DNA of 64,000 bases. It comes from Pseudomonas sp. 8O. Its GTDB lineage: Bacteria; Pseudomonadota; Gammaproteobacteria; Pseudomonadales; Pseudomonadaceae. Location: NCBI RefSeq assembly GCF_902506495.1, contig NZ_LR733265.1:746098-810097 (forward strand), in the 5' to 3' direction. Below are positions 7,738-16,005 of this stretch, one piece after another (positions within the stretch are counted from its first letter, which is position 1; every line of letters begins with the position of its first letter). Made by a program: the position numbers and the translations under genes. The notes below the pieces were generated by a model. The model did not search any database. It worked only from the letters and a program-made list of their open reading frames with translations, and was not told the DNA's origin.

Positions 7738-8948
7738 TGAGCAAATTCATGGAATGGGTGGATGCGCGCTTCCCTGCCACCAAGATGTGGGAAGACCATC
7801 TCTCCAAGTACTACGCCCCGAAGAATTTCAACTTCTTCTATTTCTTCGGCTCGCTGGCTCTGCTGGTGCTGGTCAATCAGATCGTTACCGGTATCTGGCT
7901 GACCATGAGCTTCGAACCTTCGGCTGAAGGTGCTTTCGCCTCCGTCGAATACATCATGCGTGACGTCGAGTACGGCTGGATCCTGCGTTACCTGCACTCC
8001 ACCGGTGCCTCTGCGTTCTTCGTGGTGGTCTATCTGCACATGTTCCGCGGTCTGCTTTACGGCTCCTATCAGAAGCCGCGCGAGTTGGTGTGGATCTTCG
8101 GCATGCTGATCTACCTGGTGCTGATGGCCGAGGCCTTCATGGGTTACCTGCTGCCGTGGGGCCAGATGTCCTACTGGGGCGCCCAGGTGATCATCTCGCT
8201 GTTCGGTGCCATTCCGGTCATCGGTGACGACCTGACCCAGTGGATTCGCGGCGACTACCTGATCTCCGGTATTACCCTGAACCGCTTCTTCGCCCTGCAC
8301 GTGATCGCACTGCCGATCGTTCTGCTTGGCCTGGTCGTGCTGCACATCCTGGCGCTGCACGAAGTAGGTTCGAACAACCCTGACGGCGTCGATATCAAGA
8401 AGTTCAAGGACGAGAACGGTGTGCCGCTCGATGGCATCGCCTTCCACCCTTACTACACCGTGAAAGATATCGTAGGCGTAGTGGTGTTCCTGTTCGTGTT
8501 CTGCTTCGTGGTGTTCTTCTTTCCGGAAATGGGCGGTTACTTCCTCGAGAAGCCGAACTTCGAAGCAGCCAACCCGTTCAAGACCCCTGAGCACATCGCC
8601 CCGGTTTGGTACTTCACGCCGTTCTACGCGATTCTGCGTGCGGTGCCGGACAAGCTGCTCGGCGTAATCGCCATGGGCGCAGCCATTGCCGTTCTGTTCG
8701 TGCTGCCCTGGCTCGACCGTAGCCCGGTCAAATCCATGCGCTACAAGGGCTGGATGAGCAAGATCTGGCTGGTGGTGTTCTGCATCTCCTTCGTCATCCT
8801 GGGCGTGCTGGGTGTGCTGGCGCCGACCCCGGGTCGTACCCTGCTGTCGCAGGTGTGCACCTTCCTGTACTTCGCGTACTTCATCCTGATGCCGTTCTAC
8901 ACCAGGATGGAGAAGACCAAACCGGTTCCGGAAAGGGTGACTGGCTGA
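7737..8948 (+). CDS. petB: Ubiquinol-cytochrome c reductase, cytochrome b subunit
   Basis: 403 residues, eight transmembrane helices expected. It carries both b hemes and the Qo and Qi quinone sites. Heme-ligand histidines sit in YLHSTGASAFFVVVYLHMF and the paired downstream helix HVIALPIVLLGLVVLHILAL. The Qo-site PEWY-type loop appears as PVWYFTPFYAILR. ATG at 7737 is chosen over an in-frame GTG at 7734 because AGGAG at 7724-7728 is better spaced; the difference is one residue. It is the middle gene of the petA-petB-petC operon. Confidence 0.97.
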   Translation: MSKFMEWVDARFPATKMWEDHLSKYYAPKNFNFFYFFGSLALLVLVNQIVTGIWLTMSFEPSAEGAFASVEYIMRDVEYGWILRYLHSTGASAFFVVVYLHMFRGLLYGSYQKPRELVWIFGMLIYLVLMAEAFMGYLLPWGQMSYWGAQVIISLFGAIPVIGDDLTQWIRGDYLISGITLNRFFALHVIALPIVLLGLVVLHILALHEVGSNNPDGVDIKKFKDENGVPLDGIAFHPYYTVKDIVGVVVFLFVFCFVVFFFPEMGGYFLEKPNFEAANPFKTPEHIAPVWYFTPFYAILRAVPDKLLGVIAMGAAIAVLFVLPWLDRSPVKSMRYKGWMSKIWLVVFCISFVILGVLGVLAPTPGRTLLSQVCTFLYFAYFILMPFYTRMEKTKPVPERVTG

Positions 8949-9727
8949 TGAAAAAGCTCTTTGCTGCATTTGTTTTCGCTGCGCTGCCGGCCCTGGCCAT
9001 GGGTGCTGCCAGCAACTACCCGCTGGACAAGGTCGATATCGACCTGACCGACAAGGCTGCCATGCAGGATGGCGCGCGTACCTTCGCCAACTACTGCATG
9101 GGTTGCCACTCGGCTCAGTATCAGCGTTATGAGCGTGTTGCCGATGACCTCGGCATCCCGCACGAAATCATGCTGGACAACCTGGTGTTCAACGACGCCA
9201 AGATCGGTGACCACATGAAGATCGGCATGAAGCCGGATGACGCCAAGGCCTGGTTCGGTGCAGCGCCACCTGATCTGACCCTGGTCGCTCGTGTGCGTGG
9301 CAATGACTGGCTGTACACCTACCTGCGCACCTTCTACGCAGACCCGAGTCGTCCGCTGGGCGCCAACAACAAGGTGTTCCCGAACGTGGGTATGCCCAAC
9401 GTGCTGGTGGGTCTGCAGGGTAACCAGGTCATCGGCTGCAAGCAGGTTCAGGTCGTCACCGACGGCAAGAAGCAATTCGACCCGCTGACCGGTGCACCGA
9501 TCACGCGCGAGGCCTGTGATCAGTTGACCGTCGAGGAGAAGACCGGCGCGCTGAGCGAGGCCGAGTTCGACGAGAAGGTGAAGAACCTGGTGACCTTCCT
9601 GGCCTATTCGGCCAACCCGGTCAAGCTGAAGTCCCAGCGTATCGGCACCTATGTGCTGCTGTACCTGGCGTTCTTCTTCGTGTTCGCCTACCTGCTCAAG
9701 CGTGAGTACTGGAAGGACGTGCATTAA
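8948..9727 (+). CDS. petC: Ubiquinol-cytochrome c reductase, cytochrome c1 subunit
   Basis: 259 residues. The c-type heme subunit that relays electrons from the Rieske centre to soluble cytochrome c. The start at 8948 overlaps the petB stop (TGATG) and gives a signal peptide MKKLFAAFVFAALPALAMGA. Heme attachment CMGCH begins at residue 50; the sixth ligand Met probably lies in the FPNVGMPNVLVG region. A C-terminal membrane anchor (YVLLYLAFFFVFAYLL) precedes a short basic tail. Last gene of the operon, followed by a strong terminator. Confidence 0.97.
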   Translation: MKKLFAAFVFAALPALAMGAASNYPLDKVDIDLTDKAAMQDGARTFANYCMGCHSAQYQRYERVADDLGIPHEIMLDNLVFNDAKIGDHMKIGMKPDDAKAWFGAAPPDLTLVARVRGNDWLYTYLRTFYADPSRPLGANNKVFPNVGMPNVLVGLQGNQVIGCKQVQVVTDGKKQFDPLTGAPITREACDQLTVEEKTGALSEAEFDEKVKNLVTFLAYSANPVKLKSQRIGTYVLLYLAFFFVFAYLLKREYWKDVH

Positions 9728-9750
9728 GCCGTTGCAGTTCTCTGCATACA

Positions 9751-9781
9751 CCTGCGCGCCCCTATGGGCGCGCAGGTTTTT
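9751..9781 (+). terminator. Intrinsic terminator of the bc1 operon
   Basis: CCTGCGCGCCC (9751-9761) and GGGCGCGCAGG (9766-9776) form an 11-bp perfect stem with a 4-base loop, followed by five T residues. Confidence 0.93.
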
Positions 9782-9894
9782 GTACCCTGCCATTCCGAGT
9801 GACCACCTTGCGGTGTCGTCACTTGCAACTTCAAGAATTGCCCTGGGCAATTTTTCGTGTTTCTGCAAAATCAAAACAAGCGAGGAGGATCGCC

Positions 9895-10512
9895 ATGGCG
9901 GTGACCAATAGGTTGACCTGCTACTCCGACCCCGCCGACCACTATTCCCATCGCGTGCGTCTGGTGCTCGCCGAGAAAGGTGTCAGCGTCGAGATCATCG
10001 ATGTCGAGCAGGGCCGTTGTCCGCCCAGGCTTGCCGAGGTCAATCCCTATGGCAGTGTGCCGACGCTGGTCGATCGTGACCTGGCGCTGTACGAATCGTC
10101 CGTGGTGATGGAATATCTGGACGAGCGCTACCCGCATCCCCCATTGCTGCCTGTCTATCCGGTTGCTCGCGCCAACAGCCGTCTGCTGATGCACCGCATC
10201 CAGCGTGACTGGTGTGTGCTGGTCGACCGTATTCTCGACAAGCGCAGCAAGGAGGCCGAGCGCCAGTTGGCGCGCAAGGAGCTGCGCGAGAGTCTGACCG
10301 GTGTATCGCCGCTGTTCGCGGACAAGGCATTCTTCCTCAGTGACGAGCTGAGTCTGGTGGATTGTTGCCTGCTGCCCATTCTATGGCGTCTGCCTGTCAT
10401 GGGTATCGAACTGCCGCGTCCGGCCAAGCCCTTGCTTGACTATATGGAGCGTCAGTTTGCTCGTGAGGCCTTTCAGGCCAGTCTTTCTGCTGCCGAGCGC
10501 GCGATGCGCTGA
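9895..10512 (+). CDS. sspA: Stringent starvation protein A
   Basis: 205 residues, a glutathione-transferase-fold protein that binds sigma70-RNA polymerase and alters promoter use under stress. The start at 9895 follows a GAGGAG ribosome site and gives MAVTNRLTCYSDPADHYSHR, the typical SspA beginning; the thioredoxin-like half (about 8-85) includes NPYGSVPTLVDRDLALYES and the helical half follows. SspA lacks catalytic GST activity as a family. Thirteen bases separate it from sspB, and the pair sits downstream of petABC, an arrangement conserved in gamma- and beta-proteobacteria. Confidence 0.96.
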   Translation: MAVTNRLTCYSDPADHYSHRVRLVLAEKGVSVEIIDVEQGRCPPRLAEVNPYGSVPTLVDRDLALYESSVVMEYLDERYPHPPLLPVYPVARANSRLLMHRIQRDWCVLVDRILDKRSKEAERQLARKELRESLTGVSPLFADKAFFLSDELSLVDCCLLPILWRLPVMGIELPRPAKPLLDYMERQFAREAFQASLSAAERAMR

Positions 10513-10525
10513 GAAGGAGGAAACC

Positions 10526-10939
10526 ATGAATTCCAGTCGTCCCTATCTGGTTCGCGCCCTCTATGAGTGGATCGTTGATAACGATTGCACGCCGCATCTG
10601 CTGGTCAGTGCCGAGTATCCGGGCGTGCAGGTGCCACCCGGCTTCGCCAGTGATGGCCAGATCGTGCTGAATGCTTCGCCCAGCGCTGTGCGTCATCTGC
10701 ATATGGACAATCAGGCGGTGAGCTTCGAAGGGCGCTTCGGTGGTGTGGCGCACAGCTTGTACATTCCGGCAGCGGCGATCCTGGCGATCTACGCGCGGGA
10801 GAACGGTCAAGGCATGGTCTTCGATATGGAGCCGTCGGTTGCTGGCGGTCCAGAGGAGCCTGAGCCGGATGATGATGGGCCTTCCGGTGGCGAGCCGTCG
10901 CGTCCTAGCGGCCGGCCAAGTCTGAAAGTGGTCAAGTGA
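10526..10939 (+). CDS. sspB: ClpXP protease specificity-enhancing factor SspB
   Basis: 137 residues. SspB tethers ssrA-tagged peptides to ClpXP. The folded substrate-binding domain (about 5-110: SRPYLVRALYEWIVDNDCTP, then VQVPPGFASDGQIVLNASPS) is followed by an acidic, Pro/Ser-rich linker (PEEPEPDDDGPSGGEP) and the short C-terminal ClpX-binding motif RPSLKVVK. Start at 10526 preceded by AAGGAGG. Cotranscribed with sspA. Confidence 0.96.
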   Translation: MNSSRPYLVRALYEWIVDNDCTPHLLVSAEYPGVQVPPGFASDGQIVLNASPSAVRHLHMDNQAVSFEGRFGGVAHSLYIPAAAILAIYARENGQGMVFDMEPSVAGGPEEPEPDDDGPSGGEPSRPSGRPSLKVVK

Positions 10940-10947
10940 GCAATGAA

Positions 10948-10969
10948 AAGGGCGCCCATGGGCGCCCTT
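10948..10969. terminator. Bidirectional terminator between sspB and dolP
   Basis: AAGGGCGCCC at 10948-10957 and GGGCGCCCTT at 10960-10969 form a 10-bp stem with a 2-base spacer. The reverse strand continues into TTTTCATTG and the forward strand into TTGTCGTTT, so it can serve both convergent genes. Confidence 0.8.
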
Positions 10970-10987
10970 GTCGTTTCTGCGTTCGAG

Positions 10988-11521
10988 TCAGTTGGTGTAT
11001 TCGAACAGGCGCACGACCCGCTGCACCCCCGATACACTCTGTACCACGCGAGTGGCGGCGTTGGCTTCCTCGCGCGTGACCAGGCCGAGCATGTAGACGA
11101 TGCCGTTTTCGGTCACGACCTTGATGCGCGCGCTCGGTACGCTGCTGTCGGCCAGCATCTGCGCCTTGATCTTGGTGGTCAGCAGCGAGTCGTTGCTACG
11201 TGCCAACAGGGATGCTGGTTGCTGCACCTGCAGCTCGTTATAGATCTTCTTCACGCCCTGTACGCTTCGGGCGGTCTGAGCGGCGCGATCCTTGAGCTCG
11301 CTGCGTGGGGTTTGCCCTGCAAGCAGAATCACGCCGTTATAGCTGGTAACCACGATGCGTGAGGTCGGGCTGGCCAGGTCGGCATGGGCATTGCTGATGC
11401 GTGACGCGACTTCCGGGCCGAGGAACTGGTCATCGATCTTGTTGCCGATGCTGCGGCTGCCGCAGCCTGCCAGGGTCAGAGTAACGGCCAGGGCGGCCAG
11501 AATCAGGGCGGAACGCTTCAT
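10988..11521 (-). CDS. dolP: BON-domain outer-membrane lipoprotein DolP (YraP)
   Basis: 177 residues. Signal peptide MKRSALILAALAVTLTLAGC with lipobox LAGC, then two BON domains: about 40-110 (VVTSYNGVILLAGQTPR) and about 115-175 (VVTENGIVYMLGLVTREEA). DolP is a dual-BON lipoprotein that binds anionic lipid, localises to the division site and supports outer-membrane integrity and BamA function in E. coli. It overlaps the gmhA/diaA stop by 4 bp, and the order lpoA-yraN-gmhA-dolP is conserved with E. coli yraM-yraN-diaA-dolP. Confidence 0.93.
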   Translation of the reverse strand: MKRSALILAALAVTLTLAGCGSRSIGNKIDDQFLGPEVASRISNAHADLASPTSRIVVTSYNGVILLAGQTPRSELKDRAAQTARSVQGVKKIYNELQVQQPASLLARSNDSLLTTKIKAQMLADSSVPSARIKVVTENGIVYMLGLVTREEANAATRVVQSVSGVQRVVRLFEYTN

Positions 11522-12111
11522 TCTTCACTCCCAAACAATTGACTGTCGATCAGGTCGCAGAGGCAGTGGATAGTCAGAAGGTGGACTTCCTGGATGCGTG
11601 CGGTGACTTTGGCTGGAACGCGGATTTCGACGTCTTCCGGCAGCAGCAGTGAGGCCATGCCGCCGCCGTCGCGGCCGGTGAGGGCGACGACGGTCATCTC
11701 ACGATCATGTGCAGCTTGAATGGCTTGGATGACATTCGCAGAGTTGCCGCTGGTGGAAATCGCCAACAGTACATCGCCCGGTTGGCCGAGCGCGCGGATC
11801 TGTTTGGAGAAGATTTCGTTGTAGCTGTAGTCGTTGGCGATGGAGGTGATGGTCGAGCTGTCGGTGGTCAGGGCGATGGCCGGCAGGCTCGGGCGCTCGC
11901 GCTCGAAGCGGTTGAGCAGCTCGGAGGAAAAATGCTGGGCATCGCCGGCGGAGCCGCCATTGCCGCAGGAAAGAATCTTGCCCTCGTTGAGCAGGGCCTG
12001 AACCATCACCAGGCTGGCGTGCTCGATGTATGGAGTCAGAACGTCCATGGCCTGTTGTTTGGTATCGATGCTGGCTTGGAAGAGCTGGCGGATTCGGGAT
12101 TGCATGTCCAT
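11518..12111 (-). CDS. gmhA: SIS-domain phosphoheptose isomerase (GmhA/DiaA family)
   Basis: 197 residues with one SIS domain (about 35-190). The phosphosugar-binding loop appears as LSCGNGGSAGDAQHFSSELLNR, and the second as LAISTSGNSANVIQAIQAA. GmhA converts sedoheptulose 7-phosphate to D-glycero-D-manno-heptose 7-phosphate for LPS inner core; the paralogue DiaA promotes DnaA assembly at oriC. Genomic position matches E. coli diaA, whereas the P. aeruginosa orthologue is annotated and structurally studied as GmhA, so I favour GmhA but the DiaA role is not excluded. An ATG two codons downstream (12105) is an alternative start. Confidence 0.88.
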   Translation of the reverse strand: MDMQSRIRQLFQASIDTKQQAMDVLTPYIEHASLVMVQALLNEGKILSCGNGGSAGDAQHFSSELLNRFERERPSLPAIALTTDSSTITSIANDYSYNEIFSKQIRALGQPGDVLLAISTSGNSANVIQAIQAAHDREMTVVALTGRDGGGMASLLLPEDVEIRVPAKVTARIQEVHLLTIHCLCDLIDSQLFGSEE

Positions 12112-12136
12112 CGGTTAAACCTTGAATTTACGGCCG

Positions 12137-12496
12137 TCAGGCATCGAAGGCGTTTTTGATCCAGTCGAGGCGAGTGGCGCTGTCGGTACTGATGGCGACC
12201 ACGTCGAAGCGGCAGGGGTAGCGGGCCCAGCGTGAGTGTTGCTGAAGGAAGAGCTCTGCGGCGATGACCAACTTGCCACGCTTGCGCGCATCGATGCTCT
12301 CCAGGGCGCCGCCCCAGGCGCTGTGGCGGCGGGCGCGGACCTCGACGAATACTACTGTATCGCCGTCGAGCATGACCAGATCGAGCTCGCCACGGCGACA
12401 GCTCCAGTTCTGTTCGATCAGTTTCAGGCCGCTGCGTTCCAGATGCTGGCGAGCCGCCTGTTCGGCGGCTCGCCCCAGATCGTTGTGTGCGCTCAA
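12137..12496 (-). CDS. yraN: UPF0102 family protein YraN
   Basis: 119 residues if started at TTG 12496, which overlaps the lpoA stop (TTGA). No ATG exists within 70 codons upstream, and the resulting protein (LSAHNDLGRAAEQAARQHLE...) has the usual UPF0102 length. It shows the nuclease-like core: GRAAEQAA, then CRRGELDLVMLDGDTVVFVE followed by VRARRHSAWG, a pattern resembling the Holliday-junction-resolvase/restriction fold (E-x-D ... E-V-[RK]). Biochemical role unproven. Start codon assignment is moderately secure only. Confidence 0.85.
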   Translation of the reverse strand: MSAHNDLGRAAEQAARQHLERSGLKLIEQNWSCRRGELDLVMLDGDTVVFVEVRARRHSAWGGALESIDARKRGKLVIAAELFLQQHSRWARYPCRFDVVAISTDSATRLDWIKNAFDA

Positions 12497-14301
12497 TTGA
12501 TGCTGTCGGGAAGGCGCTGGATCTGGCCGCCACGGAACTCGGCCCAGGGCAGCTGGCGCTCGATGCGCTGCGTGGCGTTGAGGCTGAGGCTGCCCGACAG
12601 GCCGTCGATGCGCGAGTCCGGCAGGGCCTGGAGCTGGCCCAGGCGCGGCGCCAGGCGGTAGGCGTCGACACCCATGGCATACAGGCGGCCCAGGCTGCCA
12701 CCGGCTTGCGGCCACTGATTGCTGACTTCCTGACGCAGCGGTGCGTGAGTATCGAGCAGCCAGGGTGTTTCGCAGAAGCGAATGCCTTCCAGGTCCTGGT
12801 ACTGGGCTTGGCTGTGGGCGCCGGTGAACAGGTGCGAGGTGGCGTAGACCGGCACGTCGCCAGCGTACTGGAAGGCCAGGGTCGGCTTGATCTGCTGCGC
12901 CTGTTGCGGCGTGGCGGCGAGGAAGATGAAGTCGATGTCCTGACGGCGCGCCGGTTGTGCATCCAGGCTGGTGCCCAGGGTATTTTGCAGGCGGCGCGCG
13001 CGGGCTTCGCTTTCGCGCAATTGGAACAGGTCGGCGATCTGGCGAGCCAGCTCCACGGGCTGGTCGACGTGCTCGGCGGCGATCAGGGTGCCGCCCTGGG
13101 CTTGCCAGCTCTGGCGGAAGGCGTCCAGTACGCGGTCGCCCCAGTCGCCACGCGGCACCAGGGCCACGGCGCGGCGCATGCCATCATTCCAGGCGCGGCG
13201 CGCTACTTCGCGCGCTTCGTCCTCGGCGGCCAGGCCGAACTGGAAGAGTTGCGCCGGGCTTTCCTGGCCCGGGTCGCTGTAGTTCAGGGCGAGGGTGGTG
13301 ATTGGCAGTTGTTCGCGGTCGCTTAGCTGCTTGACCAGCGGTTTTTCCAGTGGACCGACCACCAGTTGCACGCCATCGGCTTGCGCCTGTTGGTAGAAGG
13401 CGTCCAGCGAGCCAATGCGGGAGCTGTCGTAGAGCTTGATTTCCGGTGGGTTCTGTCCGGCTTGCTGGGCTTCGTAATGCGCGGCGAGGAAGCCGTCACG
13501 CAGGGCGCGGGCAACATTGGCCAGTTGGCCTTCCTGTGGCAGCAGCAGCGCGACGCGGGTCAGTGGCTGGCTGGCCAGCTCGCGCAGTTTGCTCAATGCT
13601 TCGGGCAGTTGTTCGGCCGCCGGGTGCTGCGGATTTTGTGCGACCCACTGGTCGATGGCCGCTTGCTGCTGTTCGAGCGTGGCGCCGCTTTTGGTCGAGC
13701 GAGCCAACTCCAGCCAGCCTGCCAGGTCGCTATCTGTGCCGGCAGAGGTTTCTGGTGGCAGGCTCGATACCAGCTTCCAGATGTTTTCGTGGTTGTCGTT
13801 GGCGGCCTGGCCGCTCAGTAGCGGCGCGATGAACACCCGCTCGCGGGCGGCGGCCAGGGTCTGACCGTCGGCTTCCAGAGCGCGCGCGCGGACCAGTTGG
13901 GTGCGAATCTGTTGCTCGACCGGCAGCTCACCCAAGCGCTCGAAGCTGGGGTGCTGCAAGGCTGCAAGGGAGCTCTTGGGTTGCTTGCGGGCCATTGCCA
14001 GCTCGGCCTTCAGGGTGCTGGCGAAGATCTGCTGGGCAGGCAGCAGGCTGGCTATGTCGATCTGCTCGAGAATGCGGGTGGCGCGGGCCACGTCGTTTTG
14101 CTGGTAGCTCTGGTCGGCAGCGGACAGACGCAGCAGGGCGGCCTGCTCTGGTTTGCTCTCGGCAGCTTGCTGAAGCATCTGCTCGATGCTGGCTTGTGGC
14201 GTGCGAGGCAACTGGCCCAGGTTATTGGAGGGCGAGCTGGCGCAGGCGGCGAGCAGGCCGGCCAGGAAAAGAGCAGAAAGAGGGCGCAGGCTAGCGATCA
14301 T
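12493..14301 (-). CDS. lpoA: Penicillin-binding protein activator LpoA (LppC family)
   Basis: 602-residue outer-membrane lipoprotein. MIASLRPLSALFLAGLLAAC ends in lipobox LAAC; the start at 14301 has AGGATGA ahead of it, better than an ATG eight codons upstream. Residues about 30-250 are the TPR-like helical domain and about 260-600 a periplasmic-binding-protein-like domain (VALLLPQEGQLANVARALRD; VVGPLEKPLVKQLSDREQLP). LpoA reaches through the periplasm to activate the bifunctional synthase PBP1A. Divergent from rsmI; heads the yraN-gmhA-dolP group. A reverse-strand TACAAT at 14337-14342 is a candidate -10 element. Confidence 0.94.
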   Translation of the reverse strand: MIASLRPLSALFLAGLLAACASSPSNNLGQLPRTPQASIEQMLQQAAESKPEQAALLRLSAADQSYQQNDVARATRILEQIDIASLLPAQQIFASTLKAELAMARKQPKSSLAALQHPSFERLGELPVEQQIRTQLVRARALEADGQTLAAARERVFIAPLLSGQAANDNHENIWKLVSSLPPETSAGTDSDLAGWLELARSTKSGATLEQQQAAIDQWVAQNPQHPAAEQLPEALSKLRELASQPLTRVALLLPQEGQLANVARALRDGFLAAHYEAQQAGQNPPEIKLYDSSRIGSLDAFYQQAQADGVQLVVGPLEKPLVKQLSDREQLPITTLALNYSDPGQESPAQLFQFGLAAEDEAREVARRAWNDGMRRAVALVPRGDWGDRVLDAFRQSWQAQGGTLIAAEHVDQPVELARQIADLFQLRESEARARRLQNTLGTSLDAQPARRQDIDFIFLAATPQQAQQIKPTLAFQYAGDVPVYATSHLFTGAHSQAQYQDLEGIRFCETPWLLDTHAPLRQEVSNQWPQAGGSLGRLYAMGVDAYRLAPRLGQLQALPDSRIDGLSGSLSLNATQRIERQLPWAEFRGGQIQRLPDSIN

Positions 14302-14423
14302 CGGGTCATCCTGATACTTGAGCAAAACGAGCGGCGATTGTACCCAAGGGGCGACATCCGTGCGATGCCGCTGGGGCGGAACCGGCTAGAATGAGCGCTC
14401 TTTCAATTAACGAGGTGTTTCCA

Positions 14424-15290
14424 GTGAGTCAGCCCGCAGTCTCAAGCGTCCAGCCAGGCAGCCTGTATGTGGTCGCCACGCCCATTGGCAACCTGGATGA
14501 CATCAGCGCGCGGGCGTTGCGAATCTTGCGCGAGGTGACGCTGATCGCTGCTGAAGACACGCGGCATTCGGTGCGCCTGCTGCAGCATTTTGGTATCGAG
14601 ACGCCATTGGCTGCCTGTCACGAACACAACGAGCGCGATCAGGGTGGGCGTTTTCTGGCGCGCCTGCAGGCTGGCGAGGACGTCGCGCTGATTTCCGATG
14701 CGGGGACGCCGCTGATTTCCGATCCGGGTTACCACCTGGTGCGCCAGGCGCGCGCTGCGAGGATTGCGGTGGTGCCGGTGCCGGGCGCCTGCGCCCTGAT
14801 TGCCGCGCTTTCGGCTGCCGGGTTGCCCTCGGATCGTTTCATCTTCGAAGGTTTTCTGCCGGCCAAGGCGGCGGGACGCCGTGCGCGCCTGGAGCAGGTG
14901 CGGGAGGAACCGCGCACGCTGATCTTCTATGAGGCGCCGCACCGTATCCTCGAGTGCCTGGAGGACATGCGCGAAGTCTTTGGTGGTGATCGCCCGGCAT
15001 TGCTGGCGCGTGAGCTGACCAAGACCTTCGAGACTCTCAAGGGCTTGCCGCTGGATGACTTGTGCGCCTGGGTGGCTGCAGACAGCAATCAACAGCGCGG
15101 CGAGTGCGTGGTGCTGGTGGCGGGTTGGCAGGCACCAGAAGGCGAGGAGGCAGTCAGCGCCGAAGCCCTGCGCGTACTCGATCTGCTGATGGCGGAAATG
15201 CCGCTCAAGCGGGCGGCAGCGCTGGCAGCGGAGATCACCGGGGTGCGCAAAAATCTGCTTTATCAGGTTGCTTTGGAGCGCAAGAACTAG
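14424..15290 (+). CDS. rsmI: 16S rRNA 2'-O-methyltransferase (C1402) RsmI
   Basis: 288 residues using GTG 14424, which has GAGGTG six bases upstream; ATG 14391 would add 11 residues but falls on a TAGAAT (14387-14392) that looks like a -10 element. RsmI 2'-O-methylates C1402 in the ribosomal P site. Tetrapyrrole methylase fold: LYVVATPIGNLDDISARALR, IAAEDTRHSVRLL, then VALISDAGTPLISDPGYHLV (SAM-binding loops), and FIFEGFLPAK. Diverges from lpoA, as yraL does from yraM in E. coli. rnpB follows 57 bp downstream. Confidence 0.94.
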   Translation: MSQPAVSSVQPGSLYVVATPIGNLDDISARALRILREVTLIAAEDTRHSVRLLQHFGIETPLAACHEHNERDQGGRFLARLQAGEDVALISDAGTPLISDPGYHLVRQARAARIAVVPVPGACALIAALSAAGLPSDRFIFEGFLPAKAAGRRARLEQVREEPRTLIFYEAPHRILECLEDMREVFGGDRPALLARELTKTFETLKGLPLDDLCAWVAADSNQQRGECVVLVAGWQAPEGEEAVSAEALRVLDLLMAEMPLKRAAALAAEITGVRKNLLYQVALERKN

Positions 15291-15311
15291 GTCTTGCGCT
15301 GTCCGTCCAGC

Positions 15312-15340
15312 TTGCAGCTTGCCATCACGCCCGGTACCCT
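15312..15340 (+). promoter_or_regulatory. Promoter of rnpB
   Basis: TTGCAG at 15312-15317, a 17-base spacer and TACCCT at 15335-15340 place the start near 15348, exactly where the RNase P RNA 5' end is predicted from pairing with its 3' end. Confidence 0.75.
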
Positions 15341-15347
15341 TGCCGGC

Positions 15348-15698
15348 GGAGAGTCGATCGGGCAGTCGCTGCCTTCGCAAGAAGGGGGAGGAAAGTCCGG
15401 GCTCCATAGGGCGGAGTGCCAGGTAACGCCTGGGAGGCGTGAGCCTACGGAAAGTGCCACAGAAAATAACCGCCTAAGCGTTTCGGCGCCGGTAAGGGTG
15501 AAAAGGTGCGGTAAGAGCGCACCGCGCGGCTGGCAACAGTCCGTGGCTAGGTAAACCCCACTCGGAGCAAGACCAAATAGGGTTCCATTGGCGTGGCCCG
15601 CGCTGGAACCGGGTAGGTTGCTAAAGGCGTGCAGTGATGTACGTCGTAGAGGAATGACTGTCCTCGACAGAACCCGGCTTACAGATCGACTCTCCTCC
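15348..15698 (+). ncRNA. rnpB: RNase P RNA (class A)
   Basis: About 350 nt bacterial type A RNase P RNA, the catalytic RNA that trims the 5' leader from pre-tRNA. The P1 helix is visible: GGAGAGTCGATC (15348-15359) pairs with GATCGACTCTCC (15684-15695). Universal core segments are present: GAGGAAAGTCCGGGCTCC near 15390-15407 and the 3' partner ACAGAACCCGGCTTAC near 15667-15682, plus GGTAAACCCC near 15551-15560 (the tRNA CCA contact motif GGU is in the L15 region). Location between rsmI and mraZ matches other Pseudomonas. Confidence 0.96.
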
Positions 15699-15900
15699 TT
15701 TCTCTCTCGTTTCGCGCTTCTATTCCCCGCTCGTCTGATACCAAAAAAATCTTACTCTTAACAAATCACTTTAAGTTCGAATTTCAGCTGGCTGGAATGG
15801 TTGAGTTTTATCTGTCAAAAGCCGGTTCCGGCATCCCTTTTTCCCTCGCTTTTGTTCGCTAAATCTCCGTCCTGTAAGGATTTTTCCCTTCTGGCGCGCC
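15699..15900 (+). other. AT-rich gap between rnpB and the mraZ promoter
   Basis: No gene is supported here. The stretch is notably AT-rich for this genome (15740-15820). It contains a small hairpin GCCGG-TT-CCGGC at 15821-15832 followed by ATCCCTTTTT, which could terminate read-through from rnpB. The rest may act as an UP-like or curved region for the strong mraZ promoter. Confidence 0.4.
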
Positions 15901-15930
15901 TTGACGGTGGGGCGTGCGCGTTCCTATAGT
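15901..15930 (+). promoter_or_regulatory. Main dcw-cluster promoter upstream of mraZ
   Basis: TTGACG at 15901-15906, 18-base spacer, TATAGT at 15925-15930. Predicted start near 15937, directly at the MraZ repeats and about 70 bases before the mraZ start. Confidence 0.8.
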
Positions 15931-15936
15931 GTGCGC

Positions 15937-15962
15937 AAGTGGTAAGAAGTGGCATGAAGTGG
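15937..15962 (+). promoter_or_regulatory. MraZ operator: three AAGTGG repeats at 10-bp phase
   Basis: AAGTGG occurs at 15937-15942, 15947-15952 and 15957-15962, spaced exactly one helical turn apart just downstream of the promoter. MraZ proteins of other bacteria bind similar phased (T)GGG/GTGG-type repeats to repress the dcw operon, so this is a very likely autoregulatory site. Binding is inferred. Confidence 0.8.
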
Positions 15963-16005
15963 GTTTTTTTGGGCATGGAAAGCTAATTACAGGGGAAGCG
16001 CAGCC

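Noticed and set aside
7686..9874. Antisense frames opposite petB and petC, rich in His and Gln.
   Set aside because: His/Gln-rich translations are typical complements of membrane-protein codons; not genes.
14391..14423. ATG at 14391 as the rsmI start.
   Set aside because: It overlaps a likely -10 (TAGAAT) and lacks a ribosome site, whereas GTG 14424 has GAGGTG well placed. Not excluded by experiment.
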